A DNA stretch of 17,998 nucleotides from Lunatibacter sp035460985. GTDB lineage: Bacteria; Bacteroidota; Bacteroidia; Cytophagales; Cyclobacteriaceae. The notes below the pieces were generated by a model that worked only from the letters and a program-made list of their open reading frames with translations, searched no databases and was not told where the DNA came from. The stretch is from assembly GCA_035460985.1 (NCBI GenBank), contig DATHWC010000284.1, positions 1 to 17,998 of the forward strand, given 5' to 3'. Made by a program: the position numbers and the translations under genes. Of this stretch, positions 7,758 through 15,978 are shown piece by piece (position 1 is the stretch's first letter; each line of letters begins with the position of its first letter).

Positions 7758-7904
7758 CTAATAATTTAAACCAAAAGCCCAAAGAGGTATAACATTGAGG
7801 TAGCCGAATTCAATATCGTCCTTAACCTCATAAGATTTACCATCTCTCTCAATCTGGTTTTGTGGCTTGCTTTTCCCGCCTACTTCAAACATTAAACCTT
7901 GCAG
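7758..7904 (-). pseudogene. C-terminal remnant of a DUF4143-type AAA ATPase
   Basis: About 48 codons on the minus strand read FEVGGKSKPQNQI, then SYEVKDDIEFGYLNVIPLW and AFGLNY, then stop. This is the typical end of the AAA_14/DUF4143 ATP-binding proteins common in Bacteroidota, whose last residues usually run EVGGK...VxDDIEIGxGNxIPLWLFGFLY. The body of the protein (Walker motifs and the other ~350 residues) is absent: upstream of this fragment come the fucosidase terminator and then the fucosidase itself. The frame is technically open up to an ATG at 7970, but that first part translates the terminator hairpin and is not part of the family. I read it as the leftover of a deleted or displaced gene. 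Confidence 0.7.
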
Positions 7905-7930
7905 ATAAGAATTTATAAAAGGAATTGTAA

Positions 7931-7958
7931 GAAAAAGGCCTTCGTTCCGAAAGCCTTT
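7931..7958 (-). terminator. Intrinsic terminator of the GH29 fucosidase gene
   Basis: On the minus strand AAAGGCTTTCG (7958-7948) pairs along its whole length with CGAAGGCCTTT (7944-7934), with one G-U wobble and a GAA loop, followed by TT and C. It lies about 30 nt after the stop at 7989. Confidence 0.85.
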
Positions 7959-7988
7959 ATAATTGAACACTATATAAAAAATCTCAGC

Positions 7989-10061
7989 CTATCTTTCCGT
8001 AACCACCCCCATTTCCGCAAAGCTTGCCGGATTGCCATCCAGTGTTTTTATGGCTTTTAGCCGAATAAATCTCGCTTCAACGGGATCAAAGGGCACACGT
8101 TGCAAGATGGGACTGTTGGCAATATTGCCAAATTCCCCTTCGGCGGCCTTGGTCCAAGTTCTGCCATCCAAACTCACATGAAATTCATAGATGCTTACAA
8201 CGCCGGACATATACCGATTTTGCATGGGCACATAAGTAAATCCTTTCAATCCATAATTAGAACCCAAGTCTATTACAGCTTCCATGTTGTCCGAAGTATA
8301 GTTGGTACCCCTATCCTCATCGATGAGGTTGTCTGGGTTCCGGCCTCCGCTGATTACCTTCCATTCTTTTTTGGCGATATCCAAGGCAACAGTGGTGATT
8401 TCACTTTCAATGCTGCTTCCAGGATCCATGGCTAGGGTCTGCAAATCAGTACCAGTTTCTACCAAAAACGGTCCTGTATATTTCTGGGAAGCAGCACCCG
8501 GGCTGGTACCATCCAGGGTATAGAAGATATCCACCCCCTCCTCAGGAACGGAAAGGGTGACAACGCCTTCCCTACTACGTTCTACCTTAGGTGCCAACAC
8601 CAGCTTTGGCGCGAGGTAAAGTGCTAAATTGGCAATGGTTGGACTGGCTTTGGCATCCACTATGGTAAACCGGATCGATTTTGCCGTGGTATCCTTGAGA
8701 CGTAATATCCGCTTATATCCAATAGTTGTTCCCTCGGCTACCGTCTCCCAGCCTGCTTCGGTTTCCGCATCCAGCGTAAATGCCTTGACCCGCTGCCCAA
8801 GGGCAATATGTTCCTGAACCAAGAAGCGGTTAAAGGTTATCGGCTCTTTAAAAGAAACGGTGACAGACCCACTTAGCTCTCCATCGGGTGTGGCCCAGTA
8901 AGTATCCTGTTTTTCATCAAGTACATTTTTAGCCTCAAAACCCCTTCCCCGGTCCTTATCCGAGGTAACGGAAGTTTGCTTAGTCATCAAATTCTCCGCA
9001 AAGTCTTCCGCAATCTTATCGGTAAGCTTGTTAAGCTGGGCGATGTCGTTTTCGTGAATCAATCCCCGCTTGTCTACTGGAAAATTCAAAAGCAAGGAAG
9101 CATTCCGTCCGATACTGTTATAATAAATATCCAACAGCTCTGGAAGAGACTTTACTTTATGGTCTTCATATTCGTGGTAGTACCACCCCGGTCTGATGGA
9201 TACATCCGCTTCCGCAGGAACCCAATGGGTGCCGTTTTCCTGACCTGGAGAATATTTTTCGCTATATTCAGGCATGCCGCCATAAACGGAATCCCGCATA
9301 AGGTTTGACCAAGTCGTTTCGTAGGCAAATCCATGTTCATTTCCCACCCAACGGACATCCGGTCCCGCATCACCAAATATCACCGCCTGCGGCTGCAGTT
9401 CCCGTATTAGGGCATATGTGGTTGGCCAGTCATAGTAATTTTTCTTATCTACCTTCCGGTCTTCATTGGCCCCACCATAGTAACCGGTTCCTCCATTTGC
9501 GCCGTCAAACCAAACCTCAAAAATCTCCCCATACTGGGTAAGCAGCTCACGAAGTTGCGTGCGAAATATTTCCACATATTCAGGTGTACCATAGGTGGCA
9601 TGATTTCTATCCCATGGGGAAAGATATACTCCGAATTTCAGTCCATGCGTTTTGCAGGCATCCGCAATTTCACGTATAATATCCCCTTCACCATTTTTAT
9701 AAGGAGAGTTTTTGACCGAATGCTCAGTGGTAGCTGTCGGCCAAAGGCAAAAACCATCGTGATGCTTGGCGGTAATTATTATGCCCTTCATGCCGGCATC
9801 CTTACAAACTTGCGCCCATTGATTGGCATCGAATTCCGTGGGGTTAAACAATTCCGGATCCTCTGCGCCTGTTCCCCACTCCATGTTGGTGAAGGTGTTC
9901 ATGTTGAAATGGACAAAGCCATAAAATTCTAGATCCTGCCACGCCAGTTGGTGATCATTTGGAACCGGAAGTACAGGGGTTGGTGGTAGTGCAGTGGAAG
10001 TATTGCAGGATATCAATACTGCCATCAGCAGCATTCCCATCAGGGAAATTCGGTAGTTCAT
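7989..10061 (-). CDS. GH29 alpha-L-fucosidase lipoprotein with two discoidin-like domains
   Basis: Removes terminal alpha-L-fucose from glycans, probably at the cell surface or in the periplasm. A lipoprotein signal ends in LISC (Cys19). The GH29 barrel covers about 35-355 with the family landmarks HFNMNTFTNMEWG (51-63), ITAKHHDGFCLWPT (96-109), GVYLSPWDRN (144-153) and the nucleophile Asp186 in VWFDGANG. Glu242 in WVGNEHG is the best acid/base candidate by spacing to known GH29-B enzymes, which favours an alpha-1,3/1,4-fucosidase, but this is inference. After the barrel come an F5/8 type C (discoidin) domain (about 365-485), a chitobiase C-terminal-like beta segment (FYTLDGTSPGAAS, about 490-560) and a second discoidin domain (about 570-688). 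The 690-residue length fits this multidomain layout. The gene is divergent from the sulfatase, with 125 bp between them. Confidence 0.95.
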   Translation of the reverse strand: MNYRISLMGMLLMAVLISCNTSTALPPTPVLPVPNDHQLAWQDLEFYGFVHFNMNTFTNMEWGTGAEDPELFNPTEFDANQWAQVCKDAGMKGIIITAKHHDGFCLWPTATTEHSVKNSPYKNGEGDIIREIADACKTHGLKFGVYLSPWDRNHATYGTPEYVEIFRTQLRELLTQYGEIFEVWFDGANGGTGYYGGANEDRKVDKKNYYDWPTTYALIRELQPQAVIFGDAGPDVRWVGNEHGFAYETTWSNLMRDSVYGGMPEYSEKYSPGQENGTHWVPAEADVSIRPGWYYHEYEDHKVKSLPELLDIYYNSIGRNASLLLNFPVDKRGLIHENDIAQLNKLTDKIAEDFAENLMTKQTSVTSDKDRGRGFEAKNVLDEKQDTYWATPDGELSGSVTVSFKEPITFNRFLVQEHIALGQRVKAFTLDAETEAGWETVAEGTTIGYKRILRLKDTTAKSIRFTIVDAKASPTIANLALYLAPKLVLAPKVERSREGVVTLSVPEEGVDIFYTLDGTSPGAASQKYTGPFLVETGTDLQTLAMDPGSSIESEITTVALDIAKKEWKVISGGRNPDNLIDEDRGTNYTSDNMEAVIDLGSNYGLKGFTYVPMQNRYMSGVVSIYEFHVSLDGRTWTKAAEGEFGNIANSPILQRVPFDPVEARFIRLKAIKTLDGNPASFAEMGVVTER

Positions 10062-10125
10062 GAAAGTATTTATTTAATTAATCCGAAAATTAAGGCACTT
10101 CTTTCGAAATAGGAAGAAAATGTTT

Positions 10126-10155
10126 TTGATTCCCTTAAAAGAATAAATAATTTAC
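10126..10155 (+). promoter_or_regulatory. Possible promoter of the sulfatase gene
   Basis: TTG (10126-10128), a 19-nt spacer and TAATTTAC (10148-10155), a partial match to TAnnTTTG, 31 nt before the ATG. It lies in the short divergent region shared with the fucosidase, so both genes may be controlled together. Weak match. Confidence 0.3.
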
Positions 10156-10186
10156 ACGTTGAACACTCCAAAAAACACCTCTCTTC

Positions 10187-11785
10187 ATGTACACCCGTCC
10201 TCAAAATCAAAAATCAACCCGGAAAACACATTATGCCCAAGCGTCTATAATCCTAATATGTGTTTTTAGCCTCGTTCTTGGAGCTTGTGAAAGCGATCCG
10301 GAGGCGACACAGGAATCAAAGAAAACCAATATCATTTTCATATTTACCGATGACCATGCGTTTCAAGCTCTGAGTGCGTATAAGCATGAGCTGGCATCCT
10401 ATGCACCAACCCCCAATTTGGATCGAATTGCTTTACAAGGAATGCGGTTTGACAAATGTTATGTCACCAACTCGATCTGTGCTCCTTCCCGTGCCACTGT
10501 ACTTACCGGAGCCCACAGCCATGTCAACGGACACCGCACCAATGATGACACCTTTGACGGCAGCCAAGTAACATTCCCGAAATTACTCCAGGAAAATGGA
10601 TATACCACTGCCCTTATCGGCAAATGGCACCTTAAATCCGAGCCTACCGGCTTTGACCATTGGGAAATACTTCCCGGACAGGGACACTACTATAATCCGA
10701 CCTTTATCATCCCCGGAGACACTTTGATTGAACCCGGATATGTCACCGATATCATTACAGACAAATCCTTGGATTGGCTCAAGGCACAAAAGGAGTCGGA
10801 CAAACCCTTTATGCTGATGCTGCAGCACAAAGCACCGCACCGGGAATGGGAAAAAGGTCCTGACCACCTAACGCTGTATGAGGATGTGGTTTTCCCCGAA
10901 CCGGCAAACCTCTTTGATGATTACAGTACAAGAGGCACAGCGGCAAGAGAGCAGGATATGACTATAGAAAAAACCATGCAACTGGCTTCTGACCTTAAAA
11001 TTTGGACGGAAGAAACCAAAAAATCAGGTAGCTATAACCGCACCTATGGCCGTATGAATGAAGCCCAAAAGGCAGCATGGGATGAGGTTTATGACCCCAT
11101 AATCGCCGATTTTCAGAATCAGAATCTAACCGGTGATGAGCTGACTCGATGGAAATTTCAGCGGTATATGCGTGATTACCTGGCAGTCATCCGCTCCGTG
11201 GATGACAATGTAGGCAGGGTTTTGGACTATCTGGAGGAAAGCGGTCTGGATGAAAATACATTAATAGTCTATACTTCCGATCAGGGGTTTTATTTGGGTG
11301 AGCACGGCTGGTTTGACAAACGGTTTATGTATGAAGAGTCTTACCGAACCCCTTTGCTAATGCAGTGGAAAGGTAAAATCTCTCCAGGAAGCGTCAACAA
11401 GGACTTGGTCTCCAACCTGGATTTTGCACAAACATTTCTGGAAATTGCTGATATCCCTGCACCCCTTGTCATGCAGGGCCGTAGTCTGCTTCCATTGATG
11501 TACGGACAAACTCCGGAGGATTGGAGGCAATACTTGTATTATCATTACTATGAATTTCCCGCCGTCCACAGCGTCCAAAAACATGAGGGCATTACAAATG
11601 GCCGGTATAAGCTAATCCATTTCTATGAATTGGATGAATGGGAGTTCTACGACCTGGCAACGGACCCGATGGAAATGAATAATTCCTATTCGGACCCAGC
11701 CAATCAAGATCTCATCGCAACTCTGAAAGACCGGTTTAGAAGGCTTAAAACCCAATATGGGGTAATACATCCAACGAGCCATTAA
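10187..11785 (+). CDS. S1-family (formylglycine) sulfatase lipoprotein
   Basis: Hydrolyses a sulfate ester, most plausibly on a sulfated polysaccharide. A lipoprotein signal (ASIILICVFSLVLGAC) gives Cys34 as the lipidated residue. Metal ligands Asp55-Asp56 lie in IFIFTDDHAF. The maturation site CAPSRATVLTG begins at Cys98, the C-x-P-S-x-R type converted to formylglycine by a sulfatase-maturating enzyme. Lys146 and His148 (GKWH), His214 (QHKAPH), Asp365-Gln366 (YTSDQGF) and Lys378 complete the expected active site. The C-terminal subdomain (YYHYYEFPAVH, then ERYKLIHFY-like NGRYKLIHFYELDEWEFYDL) is like that of S1 sulfatases often linked to hexosamine-6-sulfate substrates, but I cannot fix the subfamily. 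No maturating enzyme is encoded in the window. 125 bp divergent from GH29. Confidence 0.93.
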   Translation: MYTRPQNQKSTRKTHYAQASIILICVFSLVLGACESDPEATQESKKTNIIFIFTDDHAFQALSAYKHELASYAPTPNLDRIALQGMRFDKCYVTNSICAPSRATVLTGAHSHVNGHRTNDDTFDGSQVTFPKLLQENGYTTALIGKWHLKSEPTGFDHWEILPGQGHYYNPTFIIPGDTLIEPGYVTDIITDKSLDWLKAQKESDKPFMLMLQHKAPHREWEKGPDHLTLYEDVVFPEPANLFDDYSTRGTAAREQDMTIEKTMQLASDLKIWTEETKKSGSYNRTYGRMNEAQKAAWDEVYDPIIADFQNQNLTGDELTRWKFQRYMRDYLAVIRSVDDNVGRVLDYLEESGLDENTLIVYTSDQGFYLGEHGWFDKRFMYEESYRTPLLMQWKGKISPGSVNKDLVSNLDFAQTFLEIADIPAPLVMQGRSLLPLMYGQTPEDWRQYLYYHYYEFPAVHSVQKHEGITNGRYKLIHFYELDEWEFYDLATDPMEMNNSYSDPANQDLIATLKDRFRRLKTQYGVIHPTSH

Positions 11786-11848
11786 ATACTGCAAAAATTG
11801 CCTGTTTTAAATCGGAGTAAAAAGATCTCTAAAAATAGCGAATTAGAA

Positions 11849-11873
11849 GGGAGCCAATTATATTGTAGCTCCC
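11849..11873 (+). terminator. Possible hairpin terminator after the sulfatase
   Basis: GGGAGC (11849-11854) pairs with GCTCCC (11868-11873) around a 13-nt AT-rich loop. Only a poor T-rich stretch follows, so termination would be weak. It lies about 65 nt after the sulfatase stop. Confidence 0.4.
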
Positions 11874-11929
11874 TGTAACTTTCTATTAGTACAAAAAAAC
11901 TCCCTGCCATTCACCCCAAAATGGTAGTA

Positions 11930-11961
11930 TTGTTTTTTTTAATAAACTATATTTAAGTTTG
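11930..11961 (+). promoter_or_regulatory. Bacteroidota-type promoter of the PmoA/PVC dehydrogenase gene
   Basis: TTG (11930-11932), a 21-nt spacer, then TAAGTTTG (11954-11961), an exact match to the -7 consensus TAnnTTTG. The distance to the ATG at 11987 is 25 nt, so the leader would be very short. This indicates that the gene has its own promoter and does not depend on the sulfatase transcript. Confidence 0.6.
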
Positions 11962-11986
11962 ATAAAAAACCCATAGCCACCCATCC

Positions 11987-14900
11987 ATGAAATTATCCGT
12001 TCAGATTCTGTTGTTGATTTTTTTAGCAGCTTCCTGCAATCAGAGAAAAAACAATGAAGGTCAACATTCCGATGGTCCAACAGAACTTTTACTCAAACAA
12101 AATGAAGTAACGGGGGCCATCACCATACACAGAAAAGGAGAAGACGCTCCCATTTTAACCCAGGAAGCAAAAACGGATTTTCGTCCATACCTCCACCCCA
12201 TCATTTCTCCTGACGGAGAAAGCGAATTGACAGAATTCAGTCCGGGACACCACAAACATCAAACAGGTCTTTATTGGGGGCTTACCAGGGTAAACGGAAG
12301 GGATTATTTTCACAACCCCCAAGGTGATTACTGGAAGCGGATCGCAGCGAATATGATTGAAAAAAGCGGGGAATTGGTTTCATGGCAGACTGTCTACCAT
12401 CTATTGGATTCAATAGGAAATCCGGTGATGCAGGAAACACTGACTTGGAGCTTTACAGAAGCGGAAGGAAAGTACCAACTCAGTATGGAATGGAAGGGGG
12501 AAGGAATTGAGGATGTAACTATTGGTAAATATGATTATGGGGGATTGTTCCTTCGTATGCCTTGGAAAGAGGGAATGGAGGGAGAAGTAGTAAATGCCGC
12601 CCGGCAGAAAAATGACAAAGCGGAAGGCCAAAAAGCCATGTGGGTGAATGTCGGAATGAAGCTTGATGGCAGAGATGATTATGCCCAAGTGGCAATCTTC
12701 GACCATCCGGAAAACAAAGGATATCCACAAAAATGGCGAGTTGACGGACAGCTTGGAGTTGGTCCAGCCTATACCAAGGATAATGATTGGACCATTAACA
12801 AGGGAGAAAGTCTTACTATAAAGCATCAGTTACTGGTGTATTCCGGTGAACTGAGTGATCTGGAAATCAACGATTATTGGGCCAGTTTTTCAGGAAAGTC
12901 AGGGATGTATAACACCACAGAACTCTGGGGCATTGCCCAAGCGGAGGGCCGAAGTGCCAAGTTTCTAACTCCGGAGGAAGCGGTAAACGAAATGACAATC
13001 AAAGAAGGATACAAGGTAAACGTATTTGCATCTGAACCCATGATGACGCAACCCATGGCTTTTTGTTGGGACGACAAAGGGAGGCTTTGGATCGCTGAAA
13101 ACAGGGACTATGAATCCCGGGGTCATGGCTTCTCCAATGCGGGGGATAGCCGGATTCTAATTTTGGAGGATACCAATGGAGACGGAGTCGCTGATACCAA
13201 AAAGGTGTTTTTGGAAGGAATTGCGTTTCCGGCAGCCATTGCGGTGGGCTTTGACGGATTGTATCTGGGCGCACCTCCGCATCTTTTGTTTGTACCTGAC
13301 AAAGACGGAGACGACAAGGCTGACATTGATGACGTAGAAATTCTGCTTACAGGATGGGGAATACGGGACAGGCATGAAACACTTAATAGTTTTCACTGGG
13401 GTCCCGATGGATGGCTTTATGGATTACAGGGATTTGCCACGCCGTCGAAGATCCGCAAACCCAGCGGAGATGCCAAGTTGTTTTATCACAAAGACCCCTT
13501 TCCGGAGGATTTATTGGAAGCAGATGGCGTGGATATAAACGGTGGCGTTTGGCGGTATCACCCCACTAAAGATAGGTTTGAGGTTGTAGCGCATGGCTTT
13601 AGCAATCCTTGGGGTATTGATTACGATGCCAAAGGGAATTTATTTATCACAGCCTGCGTAATACCCCACCTATGGCATGTGATCCCTGGTGGTATTTATC
13701 ACCGACAGGGAGGGCAGCATTTTAATCCTTACGTATACGAGGACATCAAAACGATTGCCGACCACCGCCATCGGTCTGCACATGGTGGAGCAAGGATCTA
13801 TCAGTCAGATGCTTTTCCGGCTGAGGAACATGGACGTATCTTTATGGCCAATATTCACGAGCATGCCGTATTATCCGACATTTTGGTTCCGGATGGTTCC
13901 GGGTTTATCGGCAAAGATGGGGATGAATTCCTTATGGCCAACAATGCCCAATGGGTTGGCTTTAGCATGGAGATAGGGCCAGACGGAGGAATGTATGTGC
14001 TAGACTGGCACGATGCGGATATTTGCGGTCAGGAAGTGCTCCTTGGAGAAACGGGTCGGGTATTTCGTATCATGCCAGAAAAATCACTCGCAAAAAATTG
14101 GGCCGGAAGGTATGCGGATCTAAATAAGCTGTCAGACCAGGTATTGGTGGCCCTTCAAACGAGTAGCAGTGACTGGCACAGCCGAAGAGCCAGAGGCATT
14201 CTTCAAAAAAGAGCCACACAGGGAATCCTCAAAGAGGACACACAAACCCTTTTGAAAAAGGTGTTTGCTGACAACAAGAATCCGGATCATCGCCTAAGGG
14301 CAATGTGGGGCGTGCATTTGACTGGGGGATTTACGCAAAAAGAGCTTATACAGCATCTGAGTGACAGGGATCCGCATGTAAGGGCTTGGGGGATTCAATT
14401 GCTTTGCGAGGATTATAAGGCTCCGAGGGAAGCACTAGCCAAATTTACCGCCATGGCCAAATCCGATCCTTCTCCTGTGGTCCGCTTAAATTTGGCCAAC
14501 AGCCTGCAACGAATTGAAGTTAATGACCAATGGCCTATCGCGGAGGCACTTCTCAAACATAAAGAAGATGAATCAGACCATAACCTCCCAAAAATGATTT
14601 GGTACGGCGTTGAACACCTTATTGAAGAGAACCCGGAGAAATTTGTCACTTTGGCCAGCCAATCCCAATTACCGATGGTCAGTCGGTTTATGGCGAGAAG
14701 GACGGTGGACGGAGATTACATGGACAAGCTAGTAGCTACACTGGCAAAAAATCCACCCAATCGGATTCATCTACTTGAAGGGATGCTGTCCGGCATGGAA
14801 GGAAGGACGGATTTGGAAATTCCAGCTTCTTGGCCTGAGTTGGCGAAAAAACTTGATAGCGATAAAATAACCCAACAGCTAAGTCAATCCATTTCGGAGC

Positions 14901-15802
14901 TGTTTGGGGATGTGGAAGCGACCAAGCGCTCATTTGCCACCTTGTCAAATAAACAGGCTCCTATAGCACAGCGCATAAGTGCACTTCGTACTCTCACTGC
15001 CCAACAACGCCCGGAATTGGTTGCCCGGTTACCCGAATTGATAAAGGAAAAAGAAATGCGGTCAGAAGCGATTTTAGCTATCGCTGCCTTCGATCAGGAA
15101 TCCTTGGGTCGGCTCCTGATTAACGAGTTTTCAAATTATTCCACGGAGGAAAAAAATGCGGCCTTGCAAACCCTTTCCTCCCGCTCCCGATACGGAAACC
15201 TTCTTGCCCAAGAAATCAAAGCAGGGAGAATTCCCAAAAGAGAGATCCCAGCCAATATTGCCCGACAGTTGCTTCGGGTTGTGGGTAGTGGGTTTATAGA
15301 AATCTGGGGGCCTATTGAGCAGGTAGCCCATGATAAAGCCGCCTATGACAAATACCAATCGATCTTGACGAAAGACGCATTAACTTCAGCTAATATCCAA
15401 CAAGGCAAAAGCCTGTTTCAGCAAACCTGTGGAAGCTGCCATAAGATGTTTGGCGAAGGTGCGGACCTCGGTCCGGATCTGACAGGATCCAATCGGACAG
15501 ATGTGGACTATATCCTGCTGAATGTACTTGAACCCAGTGCGGAGATTCAAGATGCTTACAAAATGGTCGTAATCACCACACGTGATGGACGAACTTATAC
15601 CGGGAATGTAGTTGGAGAAAACCAACGGCAAATTACCCTTAGAGTCGTAGGACAGGATCCGGTTATCATAAATAAATCCACCATTCAGTCCAGAGAAGTA
15701 ACTCCTGTGTCGATGATGCCTCCGGGGTTGTTTGAGCAGCTTTCTGATAAGGAAGTTGTGGATTTGGTGGGGTATTTGCAAAGCCCCAAGGCTGTAAAAT
15801 AA
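11987..15802 (+). CDS. PmoA-like / PVC-type dehydrogenase / c-type cytochrome fusion lipoprotein
   Basis: A 1271-residue secreted lipoprotein (LIFLAASC, Cys17) with four parts. Residues about 30-310 form a PmoA-like (DUF6807) domain with the conserved SPGHHKHQTGLYWGL stretch. About 330-700 form the PVC-type 'putative membrane-bound dehydrogenase' propeller: EEAVNEMTIKEGYKVNVFAS, QPMAFCWDDKGRLWIAENRDY, DTNGDGVADTKKVF, FSNPWGIDYDAKGNLF, ADHRHRSAHGGARIY. About 725-1110 are helical, HEAT-like repeats (RRARGILQKRA, DHRLRAMWGVHL, HVRAWGIQLL). The C-terminus is a mono-heme cytochrome with CGSCH (1148-1152) and a MMPPG motif (Met1243/1244) as the likely axial ligand. Such proteins are expected to oxidise a sugar or sugar derivative in the periplasm and pass electrons to a carrier; substrate and cofactor are unknown. 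No frameshift is seen. Domain assignment is firm, function is inference. Confidence 0.9.
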   Translation: MKLSVQILLLIFLAASCNQRKNNEGQHSDGPTELLLKQNEVTGAITIHRKGEDAPILTQEAKTDFRPYLHPIISPDGESELTEFSPGHHKHQTGLYWGLTRVNGRDYFHNPQGDYWKRIAANMIEKSGELVSWQTVYHLLDSIGNPVMQETLTWSFTEAEGKYQLSMEWKGEGIEDVTIGKYDYGGLFLRMPWKEGMEGEVVNAARQKNDKAEGQKAMWVNVGMKLDGRDDYAQVAIFDHPENKGYPQKWRVDGQLGVGPAYTKDNDWTINKGESLTIKHQLLVYSGELSDLEINDYWASFSGKSGMYNTTELWGIAQAEGRSAKFLTPEEAVNEMTIKEGYKVNVFASEPMMTQPMAFCWDDKGRLWIAENRDYESRGHGFSNAGDSRILILEDTNGDGVADTKKVFLEGIAFPAAIAVGFDGLYLGAPPHLLFVPDKDGDDKADIDDVEILLTGWGIRDRHETLNSFHWGPDGWLYGLQGFATPSKIRKPSGDAKLFYHKDPFPEDLLEADGVDINGGVWRYHPTKDRFEVVAHGFSNPWGIDYDAKGNLFITACVIPHLWHVIPGGIYHRQGGQHFNPYVYEDIKTIADHRHRSAHGGARIYQSDAFPAEEHGRIFMANIHEHAVLSDILVPDGSGFIGKDGDEFLMANNAQWVGFSMEIGPDGGMYVLDWHDADICGQEVLLGETGRVFRIMPEKSLAKNWAGRYADLNKLSDQVLVALQTSSSDWHSRRARGILQKRATQGILKEDTQTLLKKVFADNKNPDHRLRAMWGVHLTGGFTQKELIQHLSDRDPHVRAWGIQLLCEDYKAPREALAKFTAMAKSDPSPVVRLNLANSLQRIEVNDQWPIAEALLKHKEDESDHNLPKMIWYGVEHLIEENPEKFVTLASQSQLPMVSRFMARRTVDGDYMDKLVATLAKNPPNRIHLLEGMLSGMEGRTDLEIPASWPELAKKLDSDKITQQLSQSISELFGDVEATKRSFATLSNKQAPIAQRISALRTLTAQQRPELVARLPELIKEKEMRSEAILAIAAFDQESLGRLLINEFSNYSTEEKNAALQTLSSRSRYGNLLAQEIKAGRIPKREIPANIARQLLRVVGSGFIEIWGPIEQVAHDKAAYDKYQSILTKDALTSANIQQGKSLFQQTCGSCHKMFGEGADLGPDLTGSNRTDVDYILLNVLEPSAEIQDAYKMVVITTRDGRTYTGNVVGENQRQITLRVVGQDPVIINKSTIQSREVTPVSMMPPGLFEQLSDKEVVDLVGYLQSPKAVK

Positions 15803-15978
15803 TTTGGGTTATGGCAAAACGATCCCATAACATCCACGATGTCTTCGTAAGGGAGTCTTTTTCCGATCCGGATCGAGCTGTGGCTTTTTGGAAATGATCG
15901 TTGTAAATGCTTTGAATTTATCCGACATTTCCGAAGCACTCTTGTTATAAGTCGCTCTTAGTTAAGGTTGATTGATTC

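Noticed and set aside
7905..7970. First 22 codons of the open frame starting at 7970 as part of the DUF4143 remnant
   Set aside because: This part translates the fucosidase terminator hairpin and does not resemble the family.
12410..12826. 138-residue antisense open frame in the PmoA domain
   Set aside because: It lies fully antisense to conserved PmoA coding sequence, with low-complexity composition typical of a shadow frame.
5351..15802. Canonical polysaccharide utilisation locus
   Set aside because: No SusC/SusD pair, hybrid two-component system or ECF sigma/anti-sigma pair is encoded in the window, so only an island of saccharide genes can be claimed.
15808..15831. GTTATGG/CCATAAC hairpin as a terminator of the PmoA/PVC gene
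   Set aside because: The stem is 7 bp without a following T-tract, so it is not listed as a terminator, although it lies in the right place.
15685..15939. 84-residue minus-strand frame at the end of the dehydrogenase gene
   Set aside because: It mostly mirrors the cytochrome domain coding sequence and runs into non-coding DNA; no family similarity is visible.
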